This document shows, piece after piece, positions 56,240 through 64,000 of a DNA stretch of 64,000 nt. Where the stretch lies: positions 8,556,001 through 8,620,000 of the forward strand of contig NZ_AP028461.1 of NCBI RefSeq assembly GCF_033097365.1, read 5' to 3'. Origin of the DNA: Actinoplanes sichuanensis (GTDB taxonomy: Bacteria > Actinomycetota > Actinomycetes > Mycobacteriales > Micromonosporaceae). Within the stretch, counting starts at the first letter, position 1. Each line of letters begins with the position of its first letter. Both the position numbers and the translations under genes were made by a program. The notes beneath the pieces were generated by a model. That model was not told the DNA's origin, ran no database searches, and saw only the letters and a program-made list of their open reading frames with translations.

Positions 56240-57163
56240 TCAGCGCAGCGCGATCAGCTTGTACCGCGCCTTCAGCCAGGGGATGAGCTGCTCGTAAGCG
56301 GTGATCGTGTCCGGCTGCCGATAGTCGTGGGACAGCACGATCGCACCCTTGCTCACGTGCTGCCGTACCGTTGCGACGATCTTCGCGACGTGCTGCTCGT
56401 CGGTCTCCCCGGCCGGGTGGTCCCAGTCCCGCGGGTCGACCTGCCAGTAGATCGACGTCATGCCGAGTTCGGCCGCCACCGCCACGAACGGTTTGGTGAA
56501 GTTGCCACCGGGCGCCCGCATGTACTTGATCTCCGCCCCCGGAACCGCCTGCCGGATCGCGTCGTTGGTGCGCTCCAGGTCGGCCCGGATGGCCTCGGGG
56601 CTCTCCGTGCCGAGCGTCAGGCTGTGCCGCCAGGTGTGGTTGCACAGGGTGTGGCCCTCGTCGACGATCCGGCGGACCAGGTCCGGGTACGCCACAACGT
56701 TCTCGCCGACCACGCAGAACGTGGCCTTGACGTGGTGCTCGGCGAGCAGGTCGAGCAGACGGGGTGTCTGCACCGGGTCCGGGCCGTCGTCGAAGGTCAA
56801 CGCGACCCCGGCCGCCCCGGTCCGGCGCAGGCTCTCGGCGGGACCGTCACCTCGGCGGCCGGGGCGTACCGACGGCGTCGGCGAGGGCCGCACCGCCTCG
56901 GACGGCGCGGCGTCCGGCGTCTCCGTCGGGTCCGCCGAAGTCTCCTCCGCGGGTTGCTCGGTCGGCTCCTCGGTCGGCTCCTCGGTCGGCTCTGCGGAGG
57001 GCTCCCCGGCAGGCGAAGCGGACGGCTCGATCGACGGTGAAGCGGACGCCGACTCGCCGGCCGGCGCCCCGGCTCCCGACGTGATCTCCCCGGCCGTGGC
57101 CGTGCCGCATCCGGCCAGCCCGGCCACGAGCAGGCCGACCAGAAACACCTTGGGGGTACGCAT
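56240..57163 (-). CDS. Lipoprotein polysaccharide deacetylase (NodB fold)
   Basis: A 307-residue carbohydrate esterase family 4 protein anchored by a lipid: signal peptide with lipobox LAGC at about 16-19. A linker rich in Ser, Pro, Thr and Glu with PTEE repeats (about 20-95) spans the wall, followed by the NodB domain: GVALTFDDGPDP, HTLCNHTWRHS, YMRAPGGNF and IVLSHDY. The domain is close to that of the deacetylase at 29845-30708. GGAG lies seven bases before the ATG. It may modify peptidoglycan near the membrane. Confidence 0.92.
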   Translation of the reverse strand: MRTPKVFLVGLLVAGLAGCGTATAGEITSGAGAPAGESASASPSIEPSASPAGEPSAEPTEEPTEEPTEQPAEETSADPTETPDAAPSEAVRPSPTPSVRPGRRGDGPAESLRRTGAAGVALTFDDGPDPVQTPRLLDLLAEHHVKATFCVVGENVVAYPDLVRRIVDEGHTLCNHTWRHSLTLGTESPEAIRADLERTNDAIRQAVPGAEIKYMRAPGGNFTKPFVAVAAELGMTSIYWQVDPRDWDHPAGETDEQHVAKIVATVRQHVSKGAIVLSHDYRQPDTITAYEQLIPWLKARYKLIALR

Positions 57164-57302
57164 TCGGGAACTCCGTCCGAGGGGTACGAGCGAGGACGGG
57201 AGGAATATCGCGGAGTTCCGGTCGCCGATGACCGCTCTCGATCGAGCGTGGCACTGACCCGGGAGAACCGGGCGGGTGAAGCCGCCGCCTACGATCGCCG
57301 CC

Positions 57303-57701
57303 ATGCCGATCAGCCACGGGCGACTACGCCTCGCCATGTCCGGAGCCGCGCTGGCCTTCCTGACCACGGCCTTGGCGATCCGGGCGGTGGCGCCCCTCGG
57401 CAGCTGGCTGGAGCAGTCGTCCGGGACCGCCCTCTACGCCTCGATGACCTGGGCCGGCGTGCGTTTCCTGGGCCCCCGCCTGACTCCACTCACCGCCGGC
57501 GGGATCGCCCTGGCCTGGTGCTGGGGTGCCGAGTTCTTCCAACTCACCGGGATCCCCGCGGCACTGTCCGCGGACAGCCTGGTGGCCCGTCTCGTGTTCG
57601 GCGCCTCCTTCGACCCGATCGATCTGGTCTGGTACCCGCTCGGCATCGTCCCGCTGGTGGTCTGGCACCACCGGCGGACCGCGGTGCCCGGGCGTCCCTG
57701 A
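57303..57701 (+). CDS. DUF2809 domain membrane protein
   Basis: A 132-residue integral membrane protein of family DUF2809, with four hydrophobic helices at about 9-30, 40-55, 62-80 and 108-124, and the conserved stretch WGAEFFQLTGIPAALSADSL followed by FDPIDLVWYPLG. Its function is unknown; VanZ-like proteins have a similar size and topology. The ATG has TACGAT seven bases upstream (57290-57295), a leaderless pattern. Its stop lies inside a bidirectional terminator. Confidence 0.82.
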   Translation: MPISHGRLRLAMSGAALAFLTTALAIRAVAPLGSWLEQSSGTALYASMTWAGVRFLGPRLTPLTAGGIALAWCWGAEFFQLTGIPAALSADSLVARLVFGASFDPIDLVWYPLGIVPLVVWHHRRTAVPGRP

Positions 57702-57719
57702 GGAGCACCCGGGCACCGC
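57681..57719. terminator. Bidirectional terminator overlapping a stop codon
   Basis: GCGGTGCCCGGG pairs with CCCGGGCACCGC (12 bp) around a 15-base loop that contains the DUF2809 stop codon. It also sits 15 bases past the convergent MFS stop. Confidence 0.75.
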
Positions 57720-57734
57720 ACGGGGAGAGGAGGG

Positions 57735-59306
57735 TCAGGCGACCGGGTCGAGCCGCCGGCTGGGCTGCTCGGCCGGCTGCGCCGCGGCCTTCCGGTCCCG
57801 CAGCAGGATGCCGATCACCGGGGCGGCCAGCACGGTCGTGATCGCCAGCACCCAGAGCGCGGTGTGGAAGCCGTCCGAGTACGCGCCCGCCGCGAAGTCG
57901 ACGAACGCCGCCCGGGACGGCTCGGCCACCTGCCCGGCCACCGTCGCGAGGTCACCCGAGACGATCTGACCGGCCGCCTCGGACGCTGACGGCGCACCCG
58001 CCGGCTGGTAGGCGCCGATGCCCTCGGCCAGCCGGGATGTGGTGAGACCGGCGAGCACCGAACCCATCGTGGCGATCGCGACGACCTCACCGGACAGACG
58101 CATGGTGTTGAACATGCCGGCCGCCATCCCGGCCCGCTCCGGCTCGACGCTGCCGACCGCGGTGGCGTCCAGGATCGCCAGCGAGATACCCATGCCGGCG
58201 CCGATGGTGAGCAGCGGACCGGCGATGGCCAGGACACCCACGCCGCGGTCGATCACGGTGAGCCAGGCCGCGCCGCCACCGACCAGCAGCAGCGTCACCA
58301 CCAGCAGGACCCGGGCCGAGACCCAACGGGACAGGTACCCGGCGACCGACGGCATCACCAGGGTCGGCGCGGTCAGCAGGAGCAGGGTGACACCGGCCCG
58401 CTGGGCGCTCACCCCGTCCACCGAGATCAGGTAGGACGGGAGCAGCACGAGCAGGGTCACGAAGCCGAAGGCCAGGGCGACCGGGACCAGGCAGGCGGCC
58501 ACGTACTTGGACTGACGGAACAGTGACAGGTCGAACATCGGGGCCGGCTGTCGGCGCTCGGCGACCACGAACGCCACCATGAGCAGCGCGCAGACTCCGA
58601 AGAGGACGAGCGTGATCGGGTCGGTCCAGCCGATCTGCGGCGCCTGCACGACGGCCAGCACGAAGGCGAGCAGGCTGCCGGAGAAGGTGATCGTGCCGAG
58701 CCAGTCCACCCGGGACGCGACGGCCGATCGGGACTCCGGCAGCAGCCGGCTGACCAGCAGGACCAGCACTGAGACACCGGCGTGGACGGCGAACACGGTC
58801 CGCCAGCCGCCGATCGAGACCAGCAGGCCGGACAGGAACGGGCCGAACGCCAGGCCGAAGCCGAACGACGTGCCGAGGGCACCGAACGCCTTACCCAGGG
58901 CGGGCCCCTGGAAGGTCTGCGCCAGGATCGCGCTGCCGCTGGTCAGGACGGCCGCGGCACCGACACCGGCGAGAGCGCGGGCGATGTCGATCACCAGAAT
59001 CTGGCCGGCCGCCGCGCTGACCGCCGAGGCAGTGGCGAACAACACGGATCCGATCACGAACATCCGGCGGCGGCCGAGGCGGTCGGCGAGTGATCCGGCG
59101 GCCAGCATCAGGCTCGCGAACAGCAGGTTGTAGGCGTTGACCACCCACTGCAGGGCGGGCAGCGAGGGCTCCAGGTCGGCGTTGATGCCGGGCAGCGCCA
59201 TCGACGACCCGGTGAGGGAGAGCGGCAGCAGACCGCCTGCCACGCAGACCGTGATCAGGGTGAGGGTGGGGCGCGATACGGGCGCGCCGGATCCCTTGTC
59301 AGACAT
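57735..59306 (-). CDS. MFS drug-export-type transporter (DHA2/EmrB family)
   Basis: A 523-residue 14-helix exporter. Motifs are QWVVNAYNLLFASLMLAAGS, LADRLGRRRMFVIG (motif A) and ALAGVGAAAVLTSGSAIL (motif C-like). Exporters of this type pump out antibiotics and other amphiphilic compounds. ATG at 59306 has GGAG nine bases upstream. The divergent promoter region carries palindromic half-sites matching the operator in front of the marR gene, so this exporter is probably derepressed by the same ligand as the monooxygenase operon. Confidence 0.92.
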   Translation of the reverse strand: MSDKGSGAPVSRPTLTLITVCVAGGLLPLSLTGSSMALPGINADLEPSLPALQWVVNAYNLLFASLMLAAGSLADRLGRRRMFVIGSVLFATASAVSAAAGQILVIDIARALAGVGAAAVLTSGSAILAQTFQGPALGKAFGALGTSFGFGLAFGPFLSGLLVSIGGWRTVFAVHAGVSVLVLLVSRLLPESRSAVASRVDWLGTITFSGSLLAFVLAVVQAPQIGWTDPITLVLFGVCALLMVAFVVAERRQPAPMFDLSLFRQSKYVAACLVPVALAFGFVTLLVLLPSYLISVDGVSAQRAGVTLLLLTAPTLVMPSVAGYLSRWVSARVLLVVTLLLVGGGAAWLTVIDRGVGVLAIAGPLLTIGAGMGISLAILDATAVGSVEPERAGMAAGMFNTMRLSGEVVAIATMGSVLAGLTTSRLAEGIGAYQPAGAPSASEAAGQIVSGDLATVAGQVAEPSRAAFVDFAAGAYSDGFHTALWVLAITTVLAAPVIGILLRDRKAAAQPAEQPSRRLDPVA

Positions 59307-59381
59307 GGGACGCGAGCTCCTTGCTCTGCGGGAATGCGCTGTCCGGTCCGCCCATCCAGCACGGCTCAGAACACGGACGCA

Positions 59382-59415
59382 TATTCGAACTCTGATACTC
59401 AATCGGATCCTGATG
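59382..59415. promoter_or_regulatory. Tandem degenerate MarR operators at the exporter promoter
   Basis: Two 16-base sites 18 bases apart: TATTCG-AACT-CTGATA at 59382-59397 and CAATCG-GATC-CTGATG at 59400-59415. Each keeps a good right half of the TATCAG-N4-CTGATA dyad found before marR. They overlap the -10 box of the exporter promoter. Confidence 0.5.
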
Positions 59416-59435
59416 CCTCGGGATCGGGTTGTCAA
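59407..59435 (-). promoter_or_regulatory. Promoter of the MFS exporter
   Basis: On the minus strand, a perfect -35 TTGACA (59430-59435), a 17-base spacer and -10 CAGGAT (59407-59412). It gives a leader of about 95 bases before the exporter ATG. Confidence 0.6.
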
Positions 59436-59480
59436 ATGTCCGGCACGGCGTCCCGGTACCCGCGGCGAGCGGCTCTGACT

Positions 59481-59505
59481 TAGGATGCGTATCAGAGTCC
59501 TGATG
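59481..59505 (+). promoter_or_regulatory. Promoter box and MarR-type operator of the monooxygenase operon
   Basis: A -10-like TAGGAT at 59481-59486 is followed at once by TATCAG-AGTC-CTGATG (59490-59505), which differs by one base from a perfect dyad and would cover the transcription start. The arrangement predicts repression. Confidence 0.6.
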
Positions 59506-59553
59506 CTCATGCGAGAGCATCGGTTTGACAGAGATCACAGAGGGGTGGGAACG

Positions 59554-61122
59554 ATGCCGGAGAACCATCCGGTCCTGGTGGTGGGCGCCGGCCCGGTCGG
59601 CCTCACAGCGGCCGCGATCCTCCTCGGGCGCGGTGTCGACGTCCGGGTGATCGACCGCGCCACCGCCCCCAGCGAGTTCAGCAAGGCGCTCCTGGTGTGG
59701 CCACGAACCCTCGAGGTGCTGCGCCGGCTGGGCGGCGGGCGGCACATCACCGAGCACGGGCAGGACGTCGCCGACTTCCGCTACTGGTCGGACGGGCGCC
59801 CGGTCTGCCGGATCCCGTTCGGTGCCGCCACCCGGCCGAAGATCATCATTCAGCCGGATGTGGAGGCGATGCTGCACGCCGCTCTCGCCGACCGCGGTGG
59901 CAAGCCGGAGTGGCAGACCACGCTCACCGGGCTGAGCCAGGACGACGACGGCGTGACCGCCACCCTGCGCGAGCCGGACGGTGTCGCGCGCACCCACCGG
60001 TTCAGCCACGTGATCGGGGCCGACGGGGCCGGCAGCACGGTCCGCGGCCTGCTCGGGCTGGAGTTCGAGGGTGCCACCTACCCGCAGACCTTCGTGCTCG
60101 GCGACACCGCGATCGACGGCACGGCCGAGCCCGACTCGGTGCACTACTACCTGTCCCCGCGCGGCGTGCTGGTCCTGGTGCCGTTGCCGAACGGGCGGCA
60201 TCGGGTGTTCACCGCCGCGCCCGGCGACCTCACCTCCGACGACGTCCGCCTGGAGCTGCTGCAGGAGCTGGTCGACGACCGCGGGCCGGGTGGTCTGCGA
60301 CTGCACGACCTGTCCTGGAGCGCCGCCTTCCGGATCCACGCGCGGCACGTGGAGCGGCCCCGCGACGGGCGGGTCTTCCTGGCCGGTGACGCCGCGCACA
60401 TCCACAGTCCGGCCGGTGGCCAGGGGCTGAACACCGGGGTCACCGACGCGCACAACCTGGCCTGGAAACTGGCCGCGGTGTGGCACGGCGATCTGCCGGC
60501 GGAGGTTCTCGACTCCTACGAGCCGGAGCGCTCGGCGGTGGCCCGGTCGGTGGTCCGGCAGGCCGAGACACAGACCCGGGCCTGGCTGCTCAAGAAGCCG
60601 TGGCAGGTCGCGGCCCGGGACCTGGCGGCGGGCGCGGCGGCCCGCATCGGGGTCTTCGACAGGCATTACGTGCCCTGGCTGACCGGCACCCGGCACGAGT
60701 ACCCACCCGGCCTGACGGTCGCACCGCGGTCACGCGGCCCCCGCCGGCCGGTCCGGCACGGGGCGTTGATCCCGAACGTCGCGGTCTCCACCGACGGCGA
60801 GATCTGGCGGCCGATCCGCGACGTGCTGCCGGACGACCGCTACACCCTGTTGGTGACCGTTCCGGACGGGGTGGAGCCGCGCCCCGGCCCGGCCTTCTTC
60901 GGGCTGCTCCGGGCGTACCCCCGTTTGATCTCCGGATGGGCCCGCGCCGGGACGCTGCTGAAACCGGCCGGAGACCGACCGGGCGGAACGCCCGGAGGCC
61001 GGATCGCGGTGACCCTGATCCGCCCGGACCACTACGTCGCCGTGCACGAGACCGACCCCGCACTGCCCGCCATCACCCGCCACCTGGCCGCACTGACCCG
61101 GCCCGGAAAGGAGAAACCGTGA
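59554..61122 (+). CDS. FAD-dependent monooxygenase (class A, PHBH fold)
   Basis: A 522-residue flavoprotein hydroxylase of the type acting on phenols, polyketides and antibiotics such as tetracycline or rifamycin. It has the GxGxxG site (VLVVGAGPVGLTAAAIL), the DG motif (VIGADGAGSTVRGLLGL), and the GD motif with FLAGDAAHIHSPAGGQG and LNTGVTDAHNLAWKLA. The C-terminal part (about 400-522) is the thioredoxin-like domain usual in this group. The substrate is unknown. GGGGTGGGA precedes the ATG. First gene of a run that includes the reductase, hydrolase and marR genes; its stop overlaps the reductase start. Confidence 0.93.
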   Translation: MPENHPVLVVGAGPVGLTAAAILLGRGVDVRVIDRATAPSEFSKALLVWPRTLEVLRRLGGGRHITEHGQDVADFRYWSDGRPVCRIPFGAATRPKIIIQPDVEAMLHAALADRGGKPEWQTTLTGLSQDDDGVTATLREPDGVARTHRFSHVIGADGAGSTVRGLLGLEFEGATYPQTFVLGDTAIDGTAEPDSVHYYLSPRGVLVLVPLPNGRHRVFTAAPGDLTSDDVRLELLQELVDDRGPGGLRLHDLSWSAAFRIHARHVERPRDGRVFLAGDAAHIHSPAGGQGLNTGVTDAHNLAWKLAAVWHGDLPAEVLDSYEPERSAVARSVVRQAETQTRAWLLKKPWQVAARDLAAGAAARIGVFDRHYVPWLTGTRHEYPPGLTVAPRSRGPRRPVRHGALIPNVAVSTDGEIWRPIRDVLPDDRYTLLVTVPDGVEPRPGPAFFGLLRAYPRLISGWARAGTLLKPAGDRPGGTPGGRIAVTLIRPDHYVAVHETDPALPAITRHLAALTRPGKEKP

Positions 61123-62072
61123 TCGACACCACCACGCTCGGCACGAACGGACCCGAGGTGGGCCGCGTCGGCCTCGGATGCATGGGCATGTCCTGGGTCT
61201 ACGACGAGCAGGGCCGCGACGAGACGACCTCGATCAAGGTCATCCACGAGGCGCTCGACTCCGGCGCGACGCTGATCGACACCGCCGACATGTACGGGCC
61301 GTTCGACAACGAATACCTGGTCGGCCGGGCGCTGGCCGGACGACGCGACGACGCGGTGCTGGCCACCAAGGGTGGTCTGATCGTCGACGGCGCCCGCAAT
61401 CTGCACCGCAACGGCCGCCCCGAGCACCTGCGTGCCGCTCTGGACGCCAGCCTGCTGCGGCTGCGCACCGACCACGTCGACCTCTACCAGTTGCACCGGG
61501 TCGACCCGGCGGTGCCGCTCGCCGAGACCTGGGGCGCGATGGCCGAGATGGTCGCGGCCGGCAAGGCGCGGGCGATCGGGCTCTCCGAGGCGGACCCGGC
61601 GCAGATCCGCGAGGCGCACGCCATCCACCCGGTCACCAGCGTCCAGTCCGAGCTCTCCCTGTGGACGCCCGACGTGCTGGCCGGGGTGCTGCCACTGACC
61701 GAGGAACTGGGCATCGCGCTCATCCCGTTCTCGCCGCTCGGCCGCGGGTTCCTGGCCGGCCGGTTCACCTCACCGGAGGATCTGCCGGCCGGCGACTGGC
61801 GGCACGGCAATCCGCGCTTCCAGGCCGACACGATGGCGAAGAACCAGAAGATCGCCGAGGTGGTACGCGAGCAGGCGGCTCGGCTGGAGGTGACGCCGGC
61901 GCAGCTCGCGCTGGCCTGGGTGCTCGCGCAGGGCCGGTTCGTGGTGCCCATCCCCGGTACGAAGAACCCTGCCTACCTGCGGGACAACCTGGCCGCCGCG
62001 TCGGTCGAGATCCCGGCCGAGGTGCTGGCCGTCCTCGACGGGCTGCCCGCCGCCGCCGGTCACCGCTACTGA
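61119..62072 (+). CDS. Aldo/keto reductase
   Basis: A 317-residue NADPH-dependent reductase. The catalytic tetrad is visible: Asp and Tyr in TLIDTADMYGPFDNEYLVG, Lys in AVLATKGG, and His in LYQLHRVDP. The coenzyme loop includes IPGTKNPAYLRDNLAAASVE. It begins LGTNGPEVGRVGLGCMGMSW, typical of the AKR family related to pyridoxal reductases and stress oxidoreductases. GTGA overlap with the monooxygenase indicates tight coupling; GGAAAGGAG precedes the start. Confidence 0.94.
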   Translation: MIDTTTLGTNGPEVGRVGLGCMGMSWVYDEQGRDETTSIKVIHEALDSGATLIDTADMYGPFDNEYLVGRALAGRRDDAVLATKGGLIVDGARNLHRNGRPEHLRAALDASLLRLRTDHVDLYQLHRVDPAVPLAETWGAMAEMVAAGKARAIGLSEADPAQIREAHAIHPVTSVQSELSLWTPDVLAGVLPLTEELGIALIPFSPLGRGFLAGRFTSPEDLPAGDWRHGNPRFQADTMAKNQKIAEVVREQAARLEVTPAQLALAWVLAQGRFVVPIPGTKNPAYLRDNLAAASVEIPAEVLAVLDGLPAAAGHRY

Positions 62073-62082
62073 GGAGGAGCCG

Positions 62083-62607
62083 ATGGACGCGCTGATCCTC
62101 ATCGACCTGCAGACCTGGATCACCCGGATGCCACTGTCACCGCGGCACGGCGCGGAGGTCGTCGAGCGGTGCGCCACGCTCGCCGCCGACAGCCGGGCGG
62201 CCGGCGTGCCGGTCTGGCACGTGCGCTACCTCGACGGCACCGGCCCCGGCGCGGACCCGGCGGCCCCACGCAACCGGATCGTGCCCGGCCTCGAGGTGCG
62301 CCCGGACGAGCCGGTGATCACCAAGTACGGGCTCGGCGCGTTCGACGGCACCCCGCTGGCCGACCGGTTGCGCGCCGCCGGGGTGACCCGCGTGGGGCTG
62401 GCCGGCATCGCCCTCTCGCACGGTGTCGGTGTCACGGCCCGGGAGGCGGCGGCCCTCGGCTTCCGGGTCACGGTGCTCGAAGACGCGACCACGAGCCTCT
62501 CCATGGAGGGGCATCGACAGGCCCTACAGGTGCTGAACGGCCTGGTCACCGTCACATCAGCGGCGTCCTGGGGAGTATCGGAGGTAGAACACATATCAGG
62601 ACACTGA
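62083..62607 (+). CDS. Isochorismatase family hydrolase lacking the catalytic Cys
   Basis: A 174-residue cysteine-hydrolase-fold protein. The N-terminal Asp (ALILIDLQ) and the Lys region (VITKYGLGAFDGTPL) are present. At the usual catalytic Cys position the sequence reads GIALSHGVGVTAREAAA, with Gly instead of Cys. Nicotinamidase-type amidases need the Cys, whereas true isochorismatases such as PhzD work without it, so an enol ether or other non-amidase substrate is more likely (inference). GAGGAGGAG precedes the ATG, 10 bases past the reductase stop. Confidence 0.88.
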   Translation: MDALILIDLQTWITRMPLSPRHGAEVVERCATLAADSRAAGVPVWHVRYLDGTGPGADPAAPRNRIVPGLEVRPDEPVITKYGLGAFDGTPLADRLRAAGVTRVGLAGIALSHGVGVTAREAAALGFRVTVLEDATTSLSMEGHRQALQVLNGLVTVTSAASWGVSEVEHISGH

Positions 62608-62609
62608 TA
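62594..62609. promoter_or_regulatory. Perfect MarR-type operator upstream of marR
   Basis: TATCAG-GACA-CTGATA, a perfect dyad of two 6-base arms with a 4-base centre, overlapping the end of the isochorismatase gene and 43 bases before the marR start. It is the best copy of the motif also seen at 59490-59505 and 59382-59415. Confidence 0.65.
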
Positions 62610-62652
62610 GAGTGGCCGCATTCTCCGACCATCCTCGCCAGGGAGGCCAAGC

Positions 62653-63102
62653 GTGCCGACGACGACGCGACTGCCGATCGACCAACGGCTCGGCAACCTG
62701 GTCAAACGGGCCGAGCAGGTGGTCATCGCGGGCAAGACCGCCGTCCTGCGCGATCTCGACCTGACCGTCCCGCAGTACAGCGCTCTCCTGGTGCTCGGCG
62801 AGCATCCCGGGATCTCCGGGGCCAACCTGGCCCGTCGCTGCATGGTCACCCCGCAGACGATGGCGACGATGCTGGCCAACCTGGAGACGCGCGGGCTCGT
62901 CGAGCGGCGCCGCTCGGAGGATCACGGTCAGGTCCTGGTCGCCCGGCTCACCCGGGCGGGCCAGACCCTGCTTCGCAAGGCCGACGAGCGGGCCGTCGAG
63001 CTCGAGCTGCGGATGGCCGAGGCCTTCAACGACAAAGAGCGAGAGCAGCTCCAGGAGTACGTGGAACGACTCATCACCGCGGTCGAGTCCGCCGGGCGGT
63101 AA
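62653..63102 (+). CDS. MarR family transcriptional regulator
   Basis: A 149-residue winged-helix repressor. The fold is clear: LVKRAEQVVIAGKTAVLRDL, then VPQYSALLVLGEHPGISGAN, LARRCMVTPQTMATMLANLE (recognition helix), and RRSEDHGQVLVARLTRAGQT for the wing. Proteins of this family are released from DNA by small aromatic or oxidising ligands. GGGAGG precedes the GTG at 62653 by six bases. The matching palindromes in its own leader and in the exporter/monooxygenase spacer make autoregulation and control of the whole cluster likely. Confidence 0.93.
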   Translation: MPTTTRLPIDQRLGNLVKRAEQVVIAGKTAVLRDLDLTVPQYSALLVLGEHPGISGANLARRCMVTPQTMATMLANLETRGLVERRRSEDHGQVLVARLTRAGQTLLRKADERAVELELRMAEAFNDKEREQLQEYVERLITAVESAGR

Positions 63103-63144
63103 CCCGGGCGGCCACGGCCGCCCACTTCACGGGGGATCCGCACC

Positions 63145-64000
63145 ATGACCACGCATCGTCTCCGGCTGCACGCCGCGACACTGGAACTGCCCGCCACCAC
63201 CGACACCCTGTCCACCGCGATCGCCGAGGGCCGGTTGCGCGGCCGGCATCCCGAGGTCGACCCGTCGACCGCCCTGCCGGCGACCGCGGGCAGCCCGATA
63301 GACCTGGCGGCCGCCGCGGCACGGACCGTTCTGGAACGCACCGGTCACCCGGCGGCCGAGGTCGAGGACCTGTATTACGCCTGGACCTACTTCCAGGGGG
63401 CGCACTTCTGGTCGCCCGCACACGCGCTCGCCGACCGGACCGGGCTCACCTCGGCCAATCCGATCGGCCTCCAGCAGATGTGCAACGGCGCCGGGGCCGC
63501 GGTGCACCTCGCCGACCGGGCGGCCCGGGCCGGCGCCCCGTTCACCGCGCTGATCTGCACCGGTGACGCGTTCCGCGGCCCGGGCTTCGACCGCTGGTCG
63601 GGTGACTACGGCGTGCTCTACGGCGACGCCGGGACCGCGATGCTGGCCGTCTCCGCCGATCATCCGGCCCCGATCGACGGCCCGTCGAGCACCCTGCTGA
63701 GCCTGCACACCGGAGCTCTGCCGCACCTGGAGAGCATGCACCGGCCGGTCGACGCGTCGGTCGACGCCGCCCCGGCCGCCGCGTGGCCGATCGACGTGCA
63801 GGCGACCAAGCGTCGCTATCTGCAGGAGCACGGCGGTGATTCGCTGGCCGAGGCGATGCGCGGCATGGTCGGCAAACTGCTCGCCAGGGTCTTCACCGAC
63901 CTCGCCGGTCAGGGCCGGACCGCCGACGGGGTGGTTTATCTGCCCCGGCTCATGAATGCGACGTTGGATTCGCTCTACGCCCCGGCCGTGGCCGCACTGA
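63145..64000 (+). CDS. KAS III-like beta-ketoacyl-ACP synthase family protein (3' end outside window)
   Basis: The first 285 residues of a thiolase-fold enzyme of the ketoacyl-ACP synthase III family; the frame is still open at the window edge. The nucleophilic Cys is residue 113 in IGLQQMCNGAGAAV, at the usual KAS III position, and VLYGDAGTAMLAVS matches the conserved glycine-rich strand. Where KAS III has the HQAN motif the sequence reads YLPRLMN, so the catalytic His appears to be Arg (residue 268). Such variants may act as acyltransferases instead of condensing enzymes. GGGGGAT precedes the ATG. It follows marR by 42 bases and suggests that a biosynthetic cluster continues to the right. 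Confidence 0.85.
   Translation, partial: MTTHRLRLHAATLELPATTDTLSTAIAEGRLRGRHPEVDPSTALPATAGSPIDLAAAAARTVLERTGHPAAEVEDLYYAWTYFQGAHFWSPAHALADRTGLTSANPIGLQQMCNGAGAAVHLADRAARAGAPFTALICTGDAFRGPGFDRWSGDYGVLYGDAGTAMLAVSADHPAPIDGPSSTLLSLHTGALPHLESMHRPVDASVDAAPAAAWPIDVQATKRRYLQEHGGDSLAEAMRGMVGKLLARVFTDLAGQGRTADGVVYLPRLMNATLDSLYAPAVAAL

Overview
This is a contiguous, GC-rich (roughly 70%) chromosomal segment of an actinobacterium, most probably Actinoplanes or another Micromonosporaceae. The evidence is gene content: mtrAB-lpqB, a WhiB-family regulator, fbiA/fbiB/fbiC for coenzyme F420, DUF3499, DUF397 beside an XRE regulator, TIGR03089, GTG/TTG starts, and many genes with a TANNNT box only 6-8 nt before the start codon (leaderless mRNAs). 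I see no tRNA, rRNA, CRISPR array, insertion sequence or prophage.

Layout. 1-5 kb: smpB (cut by the window edge), a coiled-coil M23 peptidase, ftsX, ftsE, prfB and a PadR regulator, all on the minus strand. 5-8 kb: a polytopic membrane protein, a DUF6912 protein, a small MerR/BldC-like DNA-binding protein flanked by 10-bp direct repeats, and an Rv3235-family protein. 8-26 kb: a conserved core largely collinear with Mycobacterium tuberculosis Rv3235-Rv3264: secA, hpf, comF-like, lpqB-mtrB-mtrA (mtrA carries a one-base frameshift as given), an XRE/DUF397 pair where mycobacteria have tmk, ahcY, manA, a SIS isomerase, Trm112-like, phosphomannomutase, and endonuclease V. 26-31 kb: a GAF regulator with aldehyde dehydrogenase and DUF779, then a secreted polysaccharide deacetylase. 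31-41 kb: DUF3499, a zincin-like protein, whiB, fbiC, a Pro/Tyr-rich membrane protein, the fbiA-fbiB-NUDIX operon, manC and a glycosyltransferase. Together manA, the phosphomannomutase and manC supply GDP-mannose; fbiA, fbiB and fbiC supply F420.

41-53 kb is more accessory: TIGR03089, acetoacetyl-CoA ligase, thioesterase, a membrane protein with a long Ala/Pro/Lys tail studded with threonine motifs, an MFS/M20 amidohydrolase operon opposite an Lrp-type regulator, and a secreted GH30 glycosidase with a LacI regulator. 53-57 kb is a lower-GC patch of small orphan proteins, including two paralogous one-helix membrane proteins and a DivIVA-like coiled coil, followed by a lipoprotein deacetylase and a DUF2809 protein.

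57.7-64 kb looks like a self-regulated accessory cluster: an MFS exporter diverging from FAD monooxygenase, aldo/keto reductase, isochorismatase-like, MarR and a KAS III-like enzyme (open at the window end). A TATCAG-N4-CTGATA palindrome upstream of marR recurs in variant form in the divergent exporter/monooxygenase promoter region, suggesting one MarR repressor controls the whole block. This cluster and the direct-repeat-flanked BldC-like gene are the best candidates for undescribed regulation.
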